NCBI RefSeq assembly: GCF_001544975.2
Contig: NZ_FCOG02000012.1
Coordinates: 79,316-143,315, forward strand
Origin: Caballeronia arationis
GTDB lineage: Bacteria; Pseudomonadota; Gammaproteobacteria; Burkholderiales; Burkholderiaceae
Direction: 5' to 3'
Length of the DNA: 64,000 nt
Below are positions 51,504-61,212 of the stretch, piece after piece. Made by a program: the position numbers and the translations under genes. The stretch's first letter is position 1. Each line of letters opens with the position of its first letter. Under the pieces are notes generated by a model that worked only from the letters and a program-made list of their open reading frames with translations, was not told the origin of the DNA and did not search any database.

Positions 51504-51972
51504 GTGCTCGCTGATGTCCGTGGGCGATTCAGCGCGGCGTGCCTGACGCTCGACTGCGCTACTGGGTAAAGCCGATCTAGCTGGGAGAAAACCGGACCAG
51601 CGACGGGAGTGTGCCCGGTCGTATGCGCGAACGCGTGCGGAGCGACTGCCGGTGGCGCTGCTTCGGTCCGGGCACGCGCGGCATCGCGCAATGTGCCTGG
51701 CACGATGCTCGAACCGCGCTGACTTCCGACATCCATTGTTGCCCCAGTGGACGGCCGCCGCCGGCCGGTAAGCATACGTTTGCGCCCTGGCGCGCACGCA
51801 CGCCGCCTCATTCCGGGGTCGTCCAGGCCTGCCGTTGTGCTGCCCCGCTTGCCTTGTCTAATAATCCGGTCACTGATTGTTCAGATATTACTTAAGCCTT
51901 CAGGATTAAGGAAGCACAGTCGCTGCGGGTATACACGTCCCCGAGCCTGATCAAACAAGCACAGTCGGTGCA
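51504..51972. other. Intergenic region upstream of the GGDEF-EAL gene
   Basis: A 469-base gap between the phzF-like stop and the GGDEF-EAL start. The promoter must lie here. A TGGCACG without a -12 partner (51697) was noted and rejected. I see no hairpin with a T run and no repeat. Confidence 0.4.
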
Positions 51973-52869
51973 TCAAAGGCGGAACGTCCCGTCGACGATC
52001 GTCACCGTATGGCCGCCGATCCACGTGCGCGCGTCGGTGCCGTCGTGATCGTAATCGATGAAAACCCGGCCGTCGCGTCCGATAACGGTCCCTTGTCGCA
52101 CCGTAAAGGAGCGTCCCGGCCGCCGGTTCTGCACGCTGAGCAGGCAGGCGAGCGCGGCGTTCGCGCTGCCCGTGACGGGGTCTTCGGCGTTCTCGGCCCC
52201 GTACAGCAAGGCTCGCAGCTCGAACGTAGCCGGCGCGGCCCCGCCCGCGTCCGTGGCGATGTGCGGGCCGTAAGCCGCGAGGCCGAGCGTCGTGATATCG
52301 GCGATGAGTGCGGTCATTGCGTTGCGATCCGGCGCAAGCGCGAGCACGCCGGCGGCGGCATTCAGGCGCACGACCAGCCACGGTACGCCGTTGTCAACCG
52401 CGCACGGCGGCGCGGTGAAATCGATTACGCCCCGCCCGAAGGCTGCGTCGAGGCGTTGTAGCTGCGCATCGTCGAGCGGCCTGATGCGCGCGGGCGGCGC
52501 GGCGAACGCCCATGCGCCGGTATCGCGCTCGACGATCGGCACGAGTCCGACGCCGCATTGCTGCACGAGCCTCCCGGGCTGCTTCGGCGTGTAGCCGCTT
52601 TCGAGCAGCGCGTGCGCGGTGCCGAGCGTCGGATGGCCGGCGAACGGCAGTTCCCTCGACGTCGTGAAGATGCGCACGCGATAGTCGGCGGCGGGGTCGG
52701 TGGGGCGCAGCAGGAACGTCGTCTCGGAGAGATTGGTCCAGCGTGCGATCGCCTGCATCGCGTCGGCGGACAGGTCGTCGGCATCGAAGACGACGGCGAG
52801 CGGATTGCCCTTGAAGGGCACGGACGTGAAAACGTCGACCTGCCTGAAACGAACCGTTCGTGATTGCAT
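51973..52869 (-). CDS. PhzF-family isomerase
   Basis: A 298-residue PhzF-type protein with two similar alpha-beta halves. Features are VDVFTSVPFKGNPLAVVFDA, the catalytic Glu in NLSETTFLL, FAGHPTLGTAHAL and DPVTGSANAAL. Family members isomerise or epimerise small hydroxylated acids, but most, including this one, have no assigned substrate. Phenazine genes are absent nearby. Single gene. Confidence 0.88.
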   Translation of the reverse strand: MQSRTVRFRQVDVFTSVPFKGNPLAVVFDADDLSADAMQAIARWTNLSETTFLLRPTDPAADYRVRIFTTSRELPFAGHPTLGTAHALLESGYTPKQPGRLVQQCGVGLVPIVERDTGAWAFAAPPARIRPLDDAQLQRLDAAFGRGVIDFTAPPCAVDNGVPWLVVRLNAAAGVLALAPDRNAMTALIADITTLGLAAYGPHIATDAGGAAPATFELRALLYGAENAEDPVTGSANAALACLLSVQNRRPGRSFTVRQGTVIGRDGRVFIDYDHDGTDARTWIGGHTVTIVDGTFRL

Positions 52870-52920
52870 GGGAAGTGACGGGAAGAAACGTGGATTGGAA
52901 ACAGCAGGTCGACAGCGCGC

Positions 52921-52950
52921 AAAAAAGCCCGGGACCTCGCGGCGCCGGGC
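52921..52950 (-). terminator. Intrinsic terminator after RidA gene
   Basis: On the minus strand a GC stem (GCCCGG / CCGGGC) with a 12-base loop runs into six T. The long loop makes it moderate. Confidence 0.6.
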
Positions 52951-52969
52951 TTGGTCGGGACTGCGCCGT

Positions 52970-53434
52970 TCAGGCCACTTCGGCGATCAACTCGATCTCG
53001 ACGCACGCGCCCATCGGAATCTGCGCGACGCCGAACGCCGAGCGCGCGTGCTTGCCGCGCTCGCCGAAGACTTCGGCGAGCAGTTCCGACGCGCCGTTCG
53101 TCACGACGTGCTGCTCGGTGAAGTCCGGCGTGGAGTTGACGAGGCTCATCACCTTGACGATGCGCTGCACGCGATTCAGGTCGCCGACGTGCGCATGCAG
53201 GGTCGCGATCAGGTCGATGGCGACGGAGCGCGCGGCGGCCTTGCCTTCCTCGGTGCCGAGCGTGTCGCCGAGCTTGCCCGCGTGGACCTTGCCGCCCTTC
53301 TTCGCGATATGGCCCGACAGATACACCGTGTTGCCGCTCTGCGCGCTCATCACGTAGGCAGCGGCGGGCGCGCCCGCGCTGGGCAGCTCGATGCCGAGTT
53401 CCTTCAGCTTGTCGTACACATTCGATTCGGCCAT
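52970..53434 (-). CDS. RidA-family protein
   Basis: A 154-residue protein of the RidA/YjgF/UK114 superfamily, longer subgroup. Hallmarks are VYLSGHIAKKGGKVHAGKLG, ALDLIATLHAHVGDLNRVQR-type helix and a final GACVEIELIAEVA with the motif around the catalytic Arg site. RidA hydrolyses reactive enamine or imine intermediates from amino-acid enzymes. It lies 50 bases after an aminotransferase, in the same direction, a fitting partner. Start 53434 has AGGAG. Confidence 0.88.
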   Translation of the reverse strand: MAESNVYDKLKELGIELPSAGAPAAAYVMSAQSGNTVYLSGHIAKKGGKVHAGKLGDTLGTEEGKAAARSVAIDLIATLHAHVGDLNRVQRIVKVMSLVNSTPDFTEQHVVTNGASELLAEVFGERGKHARSAFGVAQIPMGACVEIELIAEVA

Positions 53435-53484
53435 CAAAGACTCCTGGGTTCCAGTTGAAGAATGGGAAGAATGCGGCGACGGTA

Positions 53485-54681
53485 TCAGAGGCGCGCCCGG
53501 ATCAGCGCGCCGAGCTTCGCGACGCCTTCGTCGATCTTCGCCGGCGGCACGGTCACGAACGACAGCCGCAGCGTATTGTGCTCGGCCTGGTTCGCGAAGA
53601 ACGGACCGCCCGGCACGAACGCGACATGCTGCTCGATCGCCGCTTCGAGCAGCTTCATTGTGTCGATGTGCTTCGGCAGCGTCACCCACACGAACATGCC
53701 GCCTTCCGGCCGGTTCCATTCGACTCCGGCGGGCATGTGATGTTCCAGCGCCGCGAGCATCGCCGCGCACTGGTCGCGATAGAGCGCGCGGATGGTCGGC
53801 ACGTGCTGGTCGAGGAAGCCGTCCTTCACCACCTCGTGGACGATGCGCTGCGTGAGGCTCGGCGTGTGCAGGTCGGTCGCCTGCTTCGCCTGCACCAGCT
53901 TGAAGTGCAGTTCCTCGGGCGCGATGATGTAGCCGACCCGCAGGCCCGGCGCCAGCACCTTCGAGAACGAGCCGAGATGCACGATGTGGTCGGGCGCCAT
54001 CGAGAGCATCGTCGGTAGCGGGGCGCCTGCGTAGTCGAGCGCGCCGTAGGGGTCGTCTTCGATGATCGGGAACGCGGCCCGCTGTGCGAACTCGGCAAGC
54101 GCGCGGCGGCGCTCGAGCGGCAGGCGGCGGCCGGTCGGGTTCTGGAAGTTCGGCTGGGCGTACAAAAGGCGCGCGCCTTCGATCAGCGCGGCATCGAGCC
54201 GTTCGGGGATCAGGCCGTGCTCGTCGGTCGGCACCTGCACGTAGTTCGGCTCGAAGAGCGAGAACGACTGCAGCGCGCCGAGGTAGGTCGGCGTCTCGAC
54301 GAGCACGCGGCTCGCCGGATCGACCAGCACCTTGCCGAGCAGGTCGAGCGCCTGCTGCGAACCCGTCGTGATCAGCACCTGCGATGCGCGGATGTGCGCG
54401 CCGCCGACCGAATAGCGCGCCGCGACCCACTCGCGCAGCGGCATGAAGCCTTCGGTCGCGCTGTACTGCAGGGCGGCGGACGGCTGGTCGCGCAGGATGT
54501 GTTCCGACGCACGGCGCATCTGCTCGACCGGAAAGGTCGCCGGCGAGGGCAGGCCGCCCGCGAACGAAATGACTTCGGGCCGCTCCGTGACTTTCAGGAT
54601 TTCGCGGATCGCGGAGCTGGTCAGCTTGCGGGCGCGTTCGGAAAGTTGCCAGTGCGTGGCGCGAAAGTCGGCTTGATTCAT
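53485..54681 (-). CDS. PLP-dependent aminotransferase (class I/II)
   Basis: A 398-residue enzyme of the 2-aminoadipate/kynurenine aminotransferase type. It has FAGGLPSPATFPVE, GSQQALDLLGKVL, IEDDPYGALDY and the PLP lysine in GSFSKVLAPGLRVGY, with the carboxylate-binding Arg in NTLRLSFV. Start 54681 (GAGGA upstream) is preferred over the frame to 54804. It is followed by the RidA gene and preceded by a DMT transporter, so amino-acid catabolism or export is likely. Confidence 0.9.
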   Translation of the reverse strand: MNQADFRATHWQLSERARKLTSSAIREILKVTERPEVISFAGGLPSPATFPVEQMRRASEHILRDQPSAALQYSATEGFMPLREWVAARYSVGGAHIRASQVLITTGSQQALDLLGKVLVDPASRVLVETPTYLGALQSFSLFEPNYVQVPTDEHGLIPERLDAALIEGARLLYAQPNFQNPTGRRLPLERRRALAEFAQRAAFPIIEDDPYGALDYAGAPLPTMLSMAPDHIVHLGSFSKVLAPGLRVGYIIAPEELHFKLVQAKQATDLHTPSLTQRIVHEVVKDGFLDQHVPTIRALYRDQCAAMLAALEHHMPAGVEWNRPEGGMFVWVTLPKHIDTMKLLEAAIEQHVAFVPGGPFFANQAEHNTLRLSFVTVPPAKIDEGVAKLGALIRARL

Positions 54682-54865
54682 GGGGTCCTCGGTCGTCTCG
54701 ATTGCAGCGGGGCTGCGCTTTTTCAATGGGCCTGGTCGGCGGATTTCGGGTGCTTCAACTGCGGTCTTCGATCGGCGGCTGCGGCATCGGGGATTGCCGC
54801 ACATCGCGCGCGTCGGCTTGCCTGCCTGCGCGCGGCGCCAGGAATTCGATTATCGCTCGCTCGTG

Positions 54866-55828
54866 TCATCTTGAGTTCGTCGTGCGCACCGCCGCCCGGG
54901 CGGACGCCACACCCGGCGCCACCGAAGACGAACCGACCGGCGGCGTCGTGCGCACCGCAGCCTTGCGGCCGAGCACCACGGTCGCGATCACGGCGGCGGC
55001 GTAGATCCACGTCGACGCCTCGACGTGCTCGCCGAAAAAGAGCGCCGAGAACGCCATCGTGAAGAAGATCTGCAGCAGTTGAACCTGCCCGACGCGCGCG
55101 ATGCCGCCCATCGCGAGCCCCGCGTACCACGCGAAGAAGCCGATGAACTGCGAGAACAGGGTTACGTAGCCGAATGCGAGCCAGGTTCGCAGCGCGAGCG
55201 GTTCCGGATGCGCCGCTTGATGCGCCCACCAGAGCCCGCCTACCGGCAGCAGGAGAAACGGCGCCGACAGCACGAGCGCCCAGCAGATCACCTGCCAGCC
55301 GCCCATCTGACGCGCGAGGCGCGCGCCTTCCGCATAGCCGAGCGCGCCGATGCCGACCGCGACGAGCATCAGCAGGTCGCCGGCCTGCAAGCCGCCGCCG
55401 CCCGCCTGCAGCGCGAATGCGACGACGATCGCACTGCCCGCGAGCGCGCTCGCCCAGAAAGCTTTCGACGGCCGCTCGTGCGAGAGCCACGCGGCATAGA
55501 TCGCGACGCACAGCGGCTGCAAGCCGTTGACGACCGCGCCGTGCGACGCCGGCACGGTCTTCATCGCCCAGGCGGAAAACACCGGAAACGCGATGATCAC
55601 GCCGAGCGAGACGACGGCGAGGCTTTTCACCTGCGGCCAGGTCGGCCGGCGCTCACGGCGCCAGGCGAGGAGCGCGGCGGCCGGAATCGCGGCGACGAGC
55701 GCGCGGCCGAGGCCGTTCAAGAGCGGATGGACGTCCTGCACGACGATGCGCGTCATCGGCAGCGTCAGGCTGAAAATGATCACGCCGATCAGGCCGAGCA
55801 ACATGCCCTCGGTTTCGCGGGTCTTCAT
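54866..55828 (-). CDS. EamA/DMT family transporter
   Basis: A 320-residue ten-helix drug/metabolite transporter with two EamA repeats (LIGVIIFSLTLPMTRIVVQD; LLMLVAVGIGALGYAEGARL). Members export amino acids or metabolites. The C-terminal tail is Pro/Ser/Ala-rich. Start 55828 has AGGAG. It lies upstream of an aminotransferase and may export an amino acid (inference). Confidence 0.88.
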   Translation of the reverse strand: MKTRETEGMLLGLIGVIIFSLTLPMTRIVVQDVHPLLNGLGRALVAAIPAAALLAWRRERRPTWPQVKSLAVVSLGVIIAFPVFSAWAMKTVPASHGAVVNGLQPLCVAIYAAWLSHERPSKAFWASALAGSAIVVAFALQAGGGGLQAGDLLMLVAVGIGALGYAEGARLARQMGGWQVICWALVLSAPFLLLPVGGLWWAHQAAHPEPLALRTWLAFGYVTLFSQFIGFFAWYAGLAMGGIARVGQVQLLQIFFTMAFSALFFGEHVEASTWIYAAAVIATVVLGRKAAVRTTPPVGSSSVAPGVASARAAVRTTNSR

Positions 55829-55923
55829 CGGGACGAATCTCCTGTTCTGTGGGGCGCGCGGTGCCGGATGCGACTGCCGCCTGCCGTTTATGGGGATCGG
55901 CGGGATGAAGGCCCGGCGACCGG

Positions 55924-56808
55924 TTATTCGGGTTGTCTCGAAAGAGCGTCCGTCCGGGCTTGCGCGACGTCGGCCGCTTCATCAGGCGCATTCGCCTCCG
56001 CTTCGTCTTCCGTTTTCCTGCTCTTTGCGCGCCGGCGCGATTTTTTCGCCTCGTCCGCTTCGGCCGCTGCACGCCGCGCCGCTTCGACCGATTCCGCCGA
56101 TTCCCCGAGCGTCACGACCGAGCCGTCCGGCAGTTCGAATTCCGCGACGAGTTCCGGTGCGCCCGAGGTCGGCTCGACGCGCATCAGATGCGCCGCGCCG
56201 AGCCACGCGAGCTGTTCCGCGATCGTCCCGGCGCGCGGGTGGTACCCGGTGAGCGAGCGCAGCGCGATGCCCGTCTCCGGCAGCGCGGACGACGGATGCT
56301 GCGTCGTGTCCCACTGGATCAGCGAGGGCGCGACGCCTTCCCCGGCGCCTTGCCACGCGGGAAACGCGCCGTCGTTCGGCACGGTCAGGGCCCAGGTGTT
56401 CGAGCCGCGCGACATCGGCACGGCGGGCGCGATGCGCTCCGGGTACTGCGCCTGCCAGCGCGCGAGCAGGCGCGGCCGGTCGACGCGCACGACCCAGTGC
56501 ACGAGTTGCGGGCCGCTCTCGATGCGCGCCTGCATTGCCGGATCGTCGAGCGCGAACAGACGCGCGCGGGGCGCATCGGCGGGCGGCGCGTCGGGGTCGA
56601 TCGCGATCACTTCCAGATACGCGCCGCCCCACAGGTTCAGGAGCCGGTTGTGGGTGCGCATCAGCGGATGCGCGCCGCCGCCGGCCGTCCCCACGCCGAA
56701 CTTGCCGGCGATGAACCGTTCGCCCTCTTCGAGCGTGCGCGCAGCGACGACGAGGTGATCCAGTTTCAGGGCGCGTTGAAAGGCGGGTGCAGGCGGTTGA
56801 ACGGTCAT
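55924..56808 (-). CDS. VOC/glyoxalase-like domain protein with charged tail
   Basis: A 294-residue protein. Residues 1-220 match the Glyoxalase_3 fold: LDHLVVAARTLEEGERFIAG, HPLMRTHNRLLNLWGGAYLE and SGAPELVAEFELPDG. The tail (about 230-294) is charged and low-complexity (EADEAKKSRRRAKSRKTEDE), unlikely to be part of the enzyme core. It stands between a DMT transporter and a MocR regulator. Substrate unknown. Confidence 0.8.
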   Translation of the reverse strand: MTVQPPAPAFQRALKLDHLVVAARTLEEGERFIAGKFGVGTAGGGAHPLMRTHNRLLNLWGGAYLEVIAIDPDAPPADAPRARLFALDDPAMQARIESGPQLVHWVVRVDRPRLLARWQAQYPERIAPAVPMSRGSNTWALTVPNDGAFPAWQGAGEGVAPSLIQWDTTQHPSSALPETGIALRSLTGYHPRAGTIAEQLAWLGAAHLMRVEPTSGAPELVAEFELPDGSVVTLGESAESVEAARRAAAEADEAKKSRRRAKSRKTEDEAEANAPDEAADVAQARTDALSRQPE

Positions 56809-56929
56809 GACGATTCAGGCAAGGGAAATCAGGGCCGACAGCATAACCGTTCGACTCTGCGCCGGTGGCCGCGCCAAGTCGAGCAAATTCCCGGAAGGAC
56901 AAATGTAGCGCCTAACACCTGCACAGTAA

Positions 56930-56960
56930 CGGTACAATCGGACCAATACTATTCGGTACA
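56930..56960. promoter_or_regulatory. GGTACA direct repeats, candidate MocR operator
   Basis: CGGTACA occurs at 56930-56936 and again at 56954-56960, 24 bases apart, with GGACCA between (56940-56945). MocR-type regulators bind direct repeats. The site lies 39 bases before the MocR-type ATG, in the divergent gap with the VOC gene. Confidence 0.5.
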
Positions 56961-56998
56961 GTTTTTCGCCAAATCAACGCTCTAAACCGGAGCCGCCG

Positions 56999-58447
56999 AT
57001 GTCCGTGCCACTCGACCTGATTCCCGCGCCGCACGACGCGCCGCAACTGACGCTCGTCGACCAGCTCGTCCAGTGGGGGCGGCGGCGCATCGACGAACGC
57101 GTGTTCCGTCCCGGCATGCGCATGCCGTCGATCCGCAAGCTCGCGCTCGACAAGGGCGTATCGCGTTTCACCGTCGTCGAAGCGTACGAGCGGCTCGTTG
57201 CGCACGGCTATCTCGATTCGCGGCGCGGCTCAGGTTTCTACGTCCGCGACCGCGCGGCGGCGACACCGGTCGCGAGCCCCGTCGCGACGCCCGAGCGTGA
57301 GCCGGTACAGAGCACGATCGACGTCGTCTGGCTGTTGCGCAACATGCTGCAGACGTCGAGCCCGGCAAAGGGGCCGGGGCTCGGCTATCTGCCGACCCAG
57401 TGGCTCGACGGCGAGCTGATCACGAGCGCGCTGCGCTCGATGAGCCGCCAGAGCGGCGCGCAGTTGCTCGGCTTCGGCACGCCGCAGGGCTTCCTGCCGC
57501 TGCGCCAGCAATTGCAGACGCGGCTCGCGGAACTGGAGATCGGCGCATCGACGCAGCAGATCGTGATGGTCTCCGGCATCACCCAGGCGATCGACCTGAT
57601 CGCGCGCCTTTACGTGCAGCCGGGCGATACGGTGATCGTCGGCGACCCGGCATGGTTTCAGATGTTCGGGCGCTTTGCGTCGCAGGGCGCGCGGCTCGTC
57701 GGGATGCCGTACACGCCCGACGGCCCCGATCTCGACGCGCTCGAGACGATGGTCCAGACCTGGCGTCCGAAGATGCTCGTCATCAATTCGGTGCTGCAGA
57801 ACCCGACGGGCACGTCGCTGACCGCGGCGCAGGCGTTCCGGATCCTGCAACTGGCAGAAACCTACGATTTCATCGTCGTCGAGGACGACGTCTACGGCGA
57901 TCTCGCCCCGCCGGGCTATCCCGCGACGCGCCTCGCGAGCCTCGATCAGCTGAAGCGCGTGATCTTCCTCGGCAGCTTTTCAAAGACGCTCGCGGCGAAT
58001 CTGCGCGTGGGTTACGTGGCGGCGTCGGCGGAGGTGGCGAACGCGCTGGCCGACCAGAAGATGCTCGTCGGCATGACGAGTCCGGAACTGAACGAGCGCG
58101 TGCTCTACAAGGTGCTGACGGAAGGCCATTACCGGCGCCACGTCGAACGTCTGCGAGGGCGGCTCGACGGCGTGCGCGAAAAGACCGCGCGAATGCTGGA
58201 ATCGACCGGTTTCCGGCTCTTTTCGCAGCCGTCGGCGGGCATGTTTCTCTGGGCCGACGCGGGGATCGATTCCGAAGCGCTCGCGGCCGCCGGCCACGAA
58301 GCCGGCTTCCTGCTGACGCCCGGGAGCCTTTTTTCGCCGCATCAGTCGCCGACGACGTGGATGCGCTTCAACATCGCCAATTGCGGCGATCCGGCGCTGT
58401 CCGCGCTGCTCGCGAATCATCTCGACAAGGCCGGACGGCGGATTTAG
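56999..58447 (+). CDS. MocR-type regulator (GntR HTH fused to aminotransferase)
   Basis: A 482-residue fusion. Residues 15-85 form the GntR winged helix (GRRRIDERVFRPGMRMPSIR, DKGVSRFTVVEAYERLVAHG, SRRGSGFYV). The rest is an aminotransferase-like domain with PLP lysine in GSFSKTLAANLRVGYV. MocR proteins sense PLP or an amino-acid adduct and act as repressor or activator. The divergent gap carries direct repeats fitting such a regulator. Its targets may include the DMT transporter and aminotransferase genes behind the VOC gene (inference). Confidence 0.92.
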   Translation: MSVPLDLIPAPHDAPQLTLVDQLVQWGRRRIDERVFRPGMRMPSIRKLALDKGVSRFTVVEAYERLVAHGYLDSRRGSGFYVRDRAAATPVASPVATPEREPVQSTIDVVWLLRNMLQTSSPAKGPGLGYLPTQWLDGELITSALRSMSRQSGAQLLGFGTPQGFLPLRQQLQTRLAELEIGASTQQIVMVSGITQAIDLIARLYVQPGDTVIVGDPAWFQMFGRFASQGARLVGMPYTPDGPDLDALETMVQTWRPKMLVINSVLQNPTGTSLTAAQAFRILQLAETYDFIVVEDDVYGDLAPPGYPATRLASLDQLKRVIFLGSFSKTLAANLRVGYVAASAEVANALADQKMLVGMTSPELNERVLYKVLTEGHYRRHVERLRGRLDGVREKTARMLESTGFRLFSQPSAGMFLWADAGIDSEALAAAGHEAGFLLTPGSLFSPHQSPTTWMRFNIANCGDPALSALLANHLDKAGRRI

Positions 58448-58466
58448 GCGACGCGCGGGGCTCGGA

Positions 58467-59057
58467 TTACACCAAGCGGCTCAGCGTGCTTCGCGGCAGA
58501 TTCCGGCGGTTCGACGGATCGGCGATGAAGTCGGCCAGCACGGTCTGGAAGAGCGCGAGCGCGTCGGGATGGGTCCGGTACTTGTGCTCGTAGAGATGAC
58601 GCCGGCCTTCGCCGCCTTGATGCGCGAGCGCGAAATAGTCGGCGATCAGGTTGCCCTGCGCCTCCATGTTGTAATCGCGAAGGCGTCGGCCGGGCGCGAG
58701 CGTGTATCCGTAACCGAGGCCGATCCGCACCGCGCCGCGCAGCCTCACCCAGTAGCCCAGCTGATGTTGCCAGACGTGCGTCATCTCGTGCATGAACCAC
58801 ATCTGCGAAGCGAGGTTGGTCGAGAAATCGTCGCGGAAGCAGGCTTTCGGAAAATACAGATGGCCGTTCGGCGCCATCGCCGTGTGCGCAGGCTGCAGGC
58901 CGAACGGCAGATAGCCCGTGTCGTGAACGCGGACTGTCGAATAGTCGATCGCATCGGCGAAAACAAGCCGCGCGATCGCGATCTCGCCGCTCGTGAGCGT
59001 GCGCGCGACGCGCTTGCGGCCGAGCGCGCGCGAACAGGCGGCGCGCACCGCGACGGA
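58467..59057 (-). CDS. HExxH-like metallopeptidase-like protein
   Basis: A 196-residue soluble protein. A zinc-peptidase motif is evident (MWFMHEMTHVWQHQLGYWV: HEMTH as HExxH). The DUF4157-like group, with which it shares this helix, includes a downstream acidic residue. The start 59057 leaves 191 bases for the divergent htpG; the longer frame to 59363 would overlap htpG and is rejected. No export signal is clear. It may be a T6SS/toxin-associated or housekeeping peptidase; catalytic competence is unproven. Confidence 0.65.
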   Translation of the reverse strand, partial: SVAVRAACSRALGRKRVARTLTSGEIAIARLVFADAIDYSTVRVHDTGYLPFGLQPAHTAMAPNGHLYFPKACFRDDFSTNLASQMWFMHEMTHVWQHQLGYWVRLRGAVRIGLGYGYTLAPGRRLRDYNMEAQGNLIADYFALAHQGGEGRRHLYEHKYRTHPDALALFQTVLADFIADPSNRRNLPRSTLSRLV

Positions 59058-59140
59058 CATTTTCACCGGCTGGCTCGATTGGGGATCATGGGCGGAATTG
59101 TTCCACACGGCGCGCGGTGAGAGAAAATACACATTCGGCT

Positions 59141-59168
59141 CTTGAAATTGCCCTGAGATGCCCCACCT
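59141..59168 (+). promoter_or_regulatory. Sigma-32 heat-shock promoter of htpG
   Basis: CTTGAAA (59141-59147) and CCCCACCT (59161-59168) are separated by 13 bases, close to the RpoH consensus CTTGAA-N13-17-CCCCATNT. The ATG is 81 bases downstream. Consistent with HtpG being a heat-shock chaperone. Confidence 0.7.
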
Positions 59169-59248
59169 GACGCCAATTCGCTCGAGGCGATAGCGCTTCC
59201 CCGGCGCGGTCGCCGACATCATCGAAAACCCAACTAGAGGAACCGACC

Positions 59249-61153
59249 ATGGCGCAAGAAACCATGAGCTTTCAGGCAGAAGTGAAGCAGCTTCTGCATC
59301 TGATGATCCATTCGCTCTACAGCAACAAGGAAATCTTCCTGCGCGAGCTGATTTCGAACGCATCCGACGCCGCCGACAAGCTGCGTTTCGAGGCCATCGA
59401 AAACAGCGCGCTGTACGAGAACGATTCCGACCTGCGCATCCGCGTGTCGTACGACAAGGCCGCGCGCACCGTCACCATCGACGACAACGGCATCGGCATG
59501 AGCCGAGACGAAGCGATTTCGCACCTCGGCACGATCGCGCGCTCCGGCACCAAGGAATTCTTCTCGAAGCTTTCCGGCGACCAGCAGAAGGATGCCGCGC
59601 TCATCGGCCAGTTCGGCGTGGGCTTTTACTCGGGCTTCATCGTCGCGGACAAGATCACGGTCGAAACGCGCCGCGCCGGATTGCCGGCGAGTGCGGGCGT
59701 GCGCTGGACGAGCGCGGGCGAGGGCGATTTCGAAGTCGAGGACATCGAGCGCGCGCAACGCGGCACGACCATCACGCTGCACCTGCGTGCCGACGAGGAC
59801 GAACTGCTGTCCACCCACAAGCTCAAGTCGATCATCCAGAAGTACTCGGACCACGTCGCGCTGCCGATCCTGATGAAGAAGGAAGAGTGGGACGCGGAAA
59901 AGGGCGAGATGGTCGAGAAGGACGAGGACGAGACCGTCAACCAGGCGAGCGCGCTCTGGACGCGGGCGAAGAACGACATCACGGAAGAGCAGTATAAGCA
60001 GTTCTACCAGCACCTCTCGCACGATCACGACGATCCGCTCGCCTGGACGCACAATCGCGTCGAAGGCCGCAGCGAGTACACGCAATTGCTGTACGTGCCG
60101 AAGCACGCGCCGTTCGACCTCTGGAACCGCGATCACAAGAGCGGTCTGAAGCTCTACGTGAAGCGCGTCTTCATCATGGACGACGCCGAGCAGCTGTTGC
60201 CGCAGTATCTGCGCTTCGTGAAGGGCGTCGTCGATTCGGCCGATCTGCCGCTCAACGTCTCGCGCGAAATCCTGCAGGAAAGCCGCGATGTGAAGGCTAT
60301 CCGCGAAGGCGTGACCAAGCGCGTGCTGTCGATGCTGGAGGATCTGGCGTTGTCGTCGGCGGAAGCTACGGAAGACGCCGAGAAGCAAAAGTACCCGACC
60401 TTCTGGAAGGAATTCGGCCAGGTGTTCAAGGAAGGTGTAGGCGAGGACTTCGGCAACCGCGAGCGCATCGCGAAACTGGTGCGCTTCGCCTCCACGCAAA
60501 ACGATACCGACGAGCAGACCGTGTCGCTCGCGGACTACGTGTCGCGCATGAAGCCCGAGCAGACGAAGATCTACTACGTCACCGCCGATAGCTGGCAGGC
60601 AGCGAAGAACAGCCCGCATCTCGAAGTGTTCCGCAAGAAGGGCGTGGAAGTGCTGCTGCTGACGGAGCGCGTCGACGAATGGATGCTTTCGTTCCTCAAC
60701 GAATTCGACGGCAAGCCCCTGCAGAGCGTCGCGCGCGGCGACCTCGACCTCGGCGCGCTGAACGACGAGGAAAAGCAGCAGCAGGAGAAAGTCGGCGAGG
60801 AAATGAAGCCGCTCGTCGAGAAGATGAAGGAAGTGCTCGAAGGCAAGGCGAAGGACGTGCGCCTCACGTTCCGTCTCACTGATTCGCCGTCGTGCCTCGT
60901 TGCCGACGAAGGCGACATGAGCGGCTACCTTCAGCGCATGCTGAAGGCGGCGGGCCAGCAGGCGCCGCAGATGCAGCCGATCCTGGAAGTGAATCCGGAG
61001 CATCCGCTGGTGAAGGGGCTGAACGCCGATAACGCCAGTTTCGGCGACTGGTGTCATCTGCTCTTCGATCAGGCGTTGCTCGCGGAAGGCGGCTCGCTGG
61101 AAGATCCGGCGAGCTTCGTGAAGCGCACGAACGCGTTGCTGTTGACGCGCTGA
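59249..61153 (+). CDS. htpG: Molecular chaperone HtpG (Hsp90)
   Basis: A 634-residue Hsp90. The GHKL ATP site is at the N-terminus: [39 protein letters not shown], and [11 protein letters not shown]. The middle-domain client region ([20 protein letters not shown]) and dimerising C-terminus are present, with no MEEVD as expected for bacteria. AGAGGAA precedes the ATG. It has a heat-shock promoter and a strong terminator, so it is a single-gene unit. Confidence 0.97.
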   Translation: MAQETMSFQAEVKQLLHLMIHSLYSNKEIFLRELISNASDAADKLRFEAIENSALYENDSDLRIRVSYDKAARTVTIDDNGIGMSRDEAISHLGTIARSGTKEFFSKLSGDQQKDAALIGQFGVGFYSGFIVADKITVETRRAGLPASAGVRWTSAGEGDFEVEDIERAQRGTTITLHLRADEDELLSTHKLKSIIQKYSDHVALPILMKKEEWDAEKGEMVEKDEDETVNQASALWTRAKNDITEEQYKQFYQHLSHDHDDPLAWTHNRVEGRSEYTQLLYVPKHAPFDLWNRDHKSGLKLYVKRVFIMDDAEQLLPQYLRFVKGVVDSADLPLNVSREILQESRDVKAIREGVTKRVLSMLEDLALSSAEATEDAEKQKYPTFWKEFGQVFKEGVGEDFGNRERIAKLVRFASTQNDTDEQTVSLADYVSRMKPEQTKIYYVTADSWQAAKNSPHLEVFRKKGVEVLLLTERVDEWMLSFLNEFDGKPLQSVARGDLDLGALNDEEKQQQEKVGEEMKPLVEKMKEVLEGKAKDVRLTFRLTDSPSCLVADEGDMSGYLQRMLKAAGQQAPQMQPILEVNPEHPLVKGLNADNASFGDWCHLLFDQALLAEGGSLEDPASFVKRTNALLLTR

Positions 61154-61173
61154 GCGGCTCCACATCCCGATCA

Positions 61174-61212
61174 AAAACGCGCTGCCGGTTGATGCCGGCA
61201 GCGCGTTTTTTT
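61174..61212. terminator. Strong bidirectional terminator htpG / small gene
   Basis: A perfect 15-bp stem (AAAACGCGCTGCCGG / CCGGCAGCGCGTTTT) with a TTGATG loop and A/T runs on both sides. Confidence 0.95.

Noticed and set aside
51697..51710. TGGCACG upstream of the GGDEF-EAL gene
   Set aside because: It lacks a TTGC -12 partner at the right distance and points away from the gene.
58467..59363. Longer start of the HExxH-like gene
   Set aside because: It would overlap htpG and cover its heat-shock promoter; ATG 59057 leaves a normal divergent gap.
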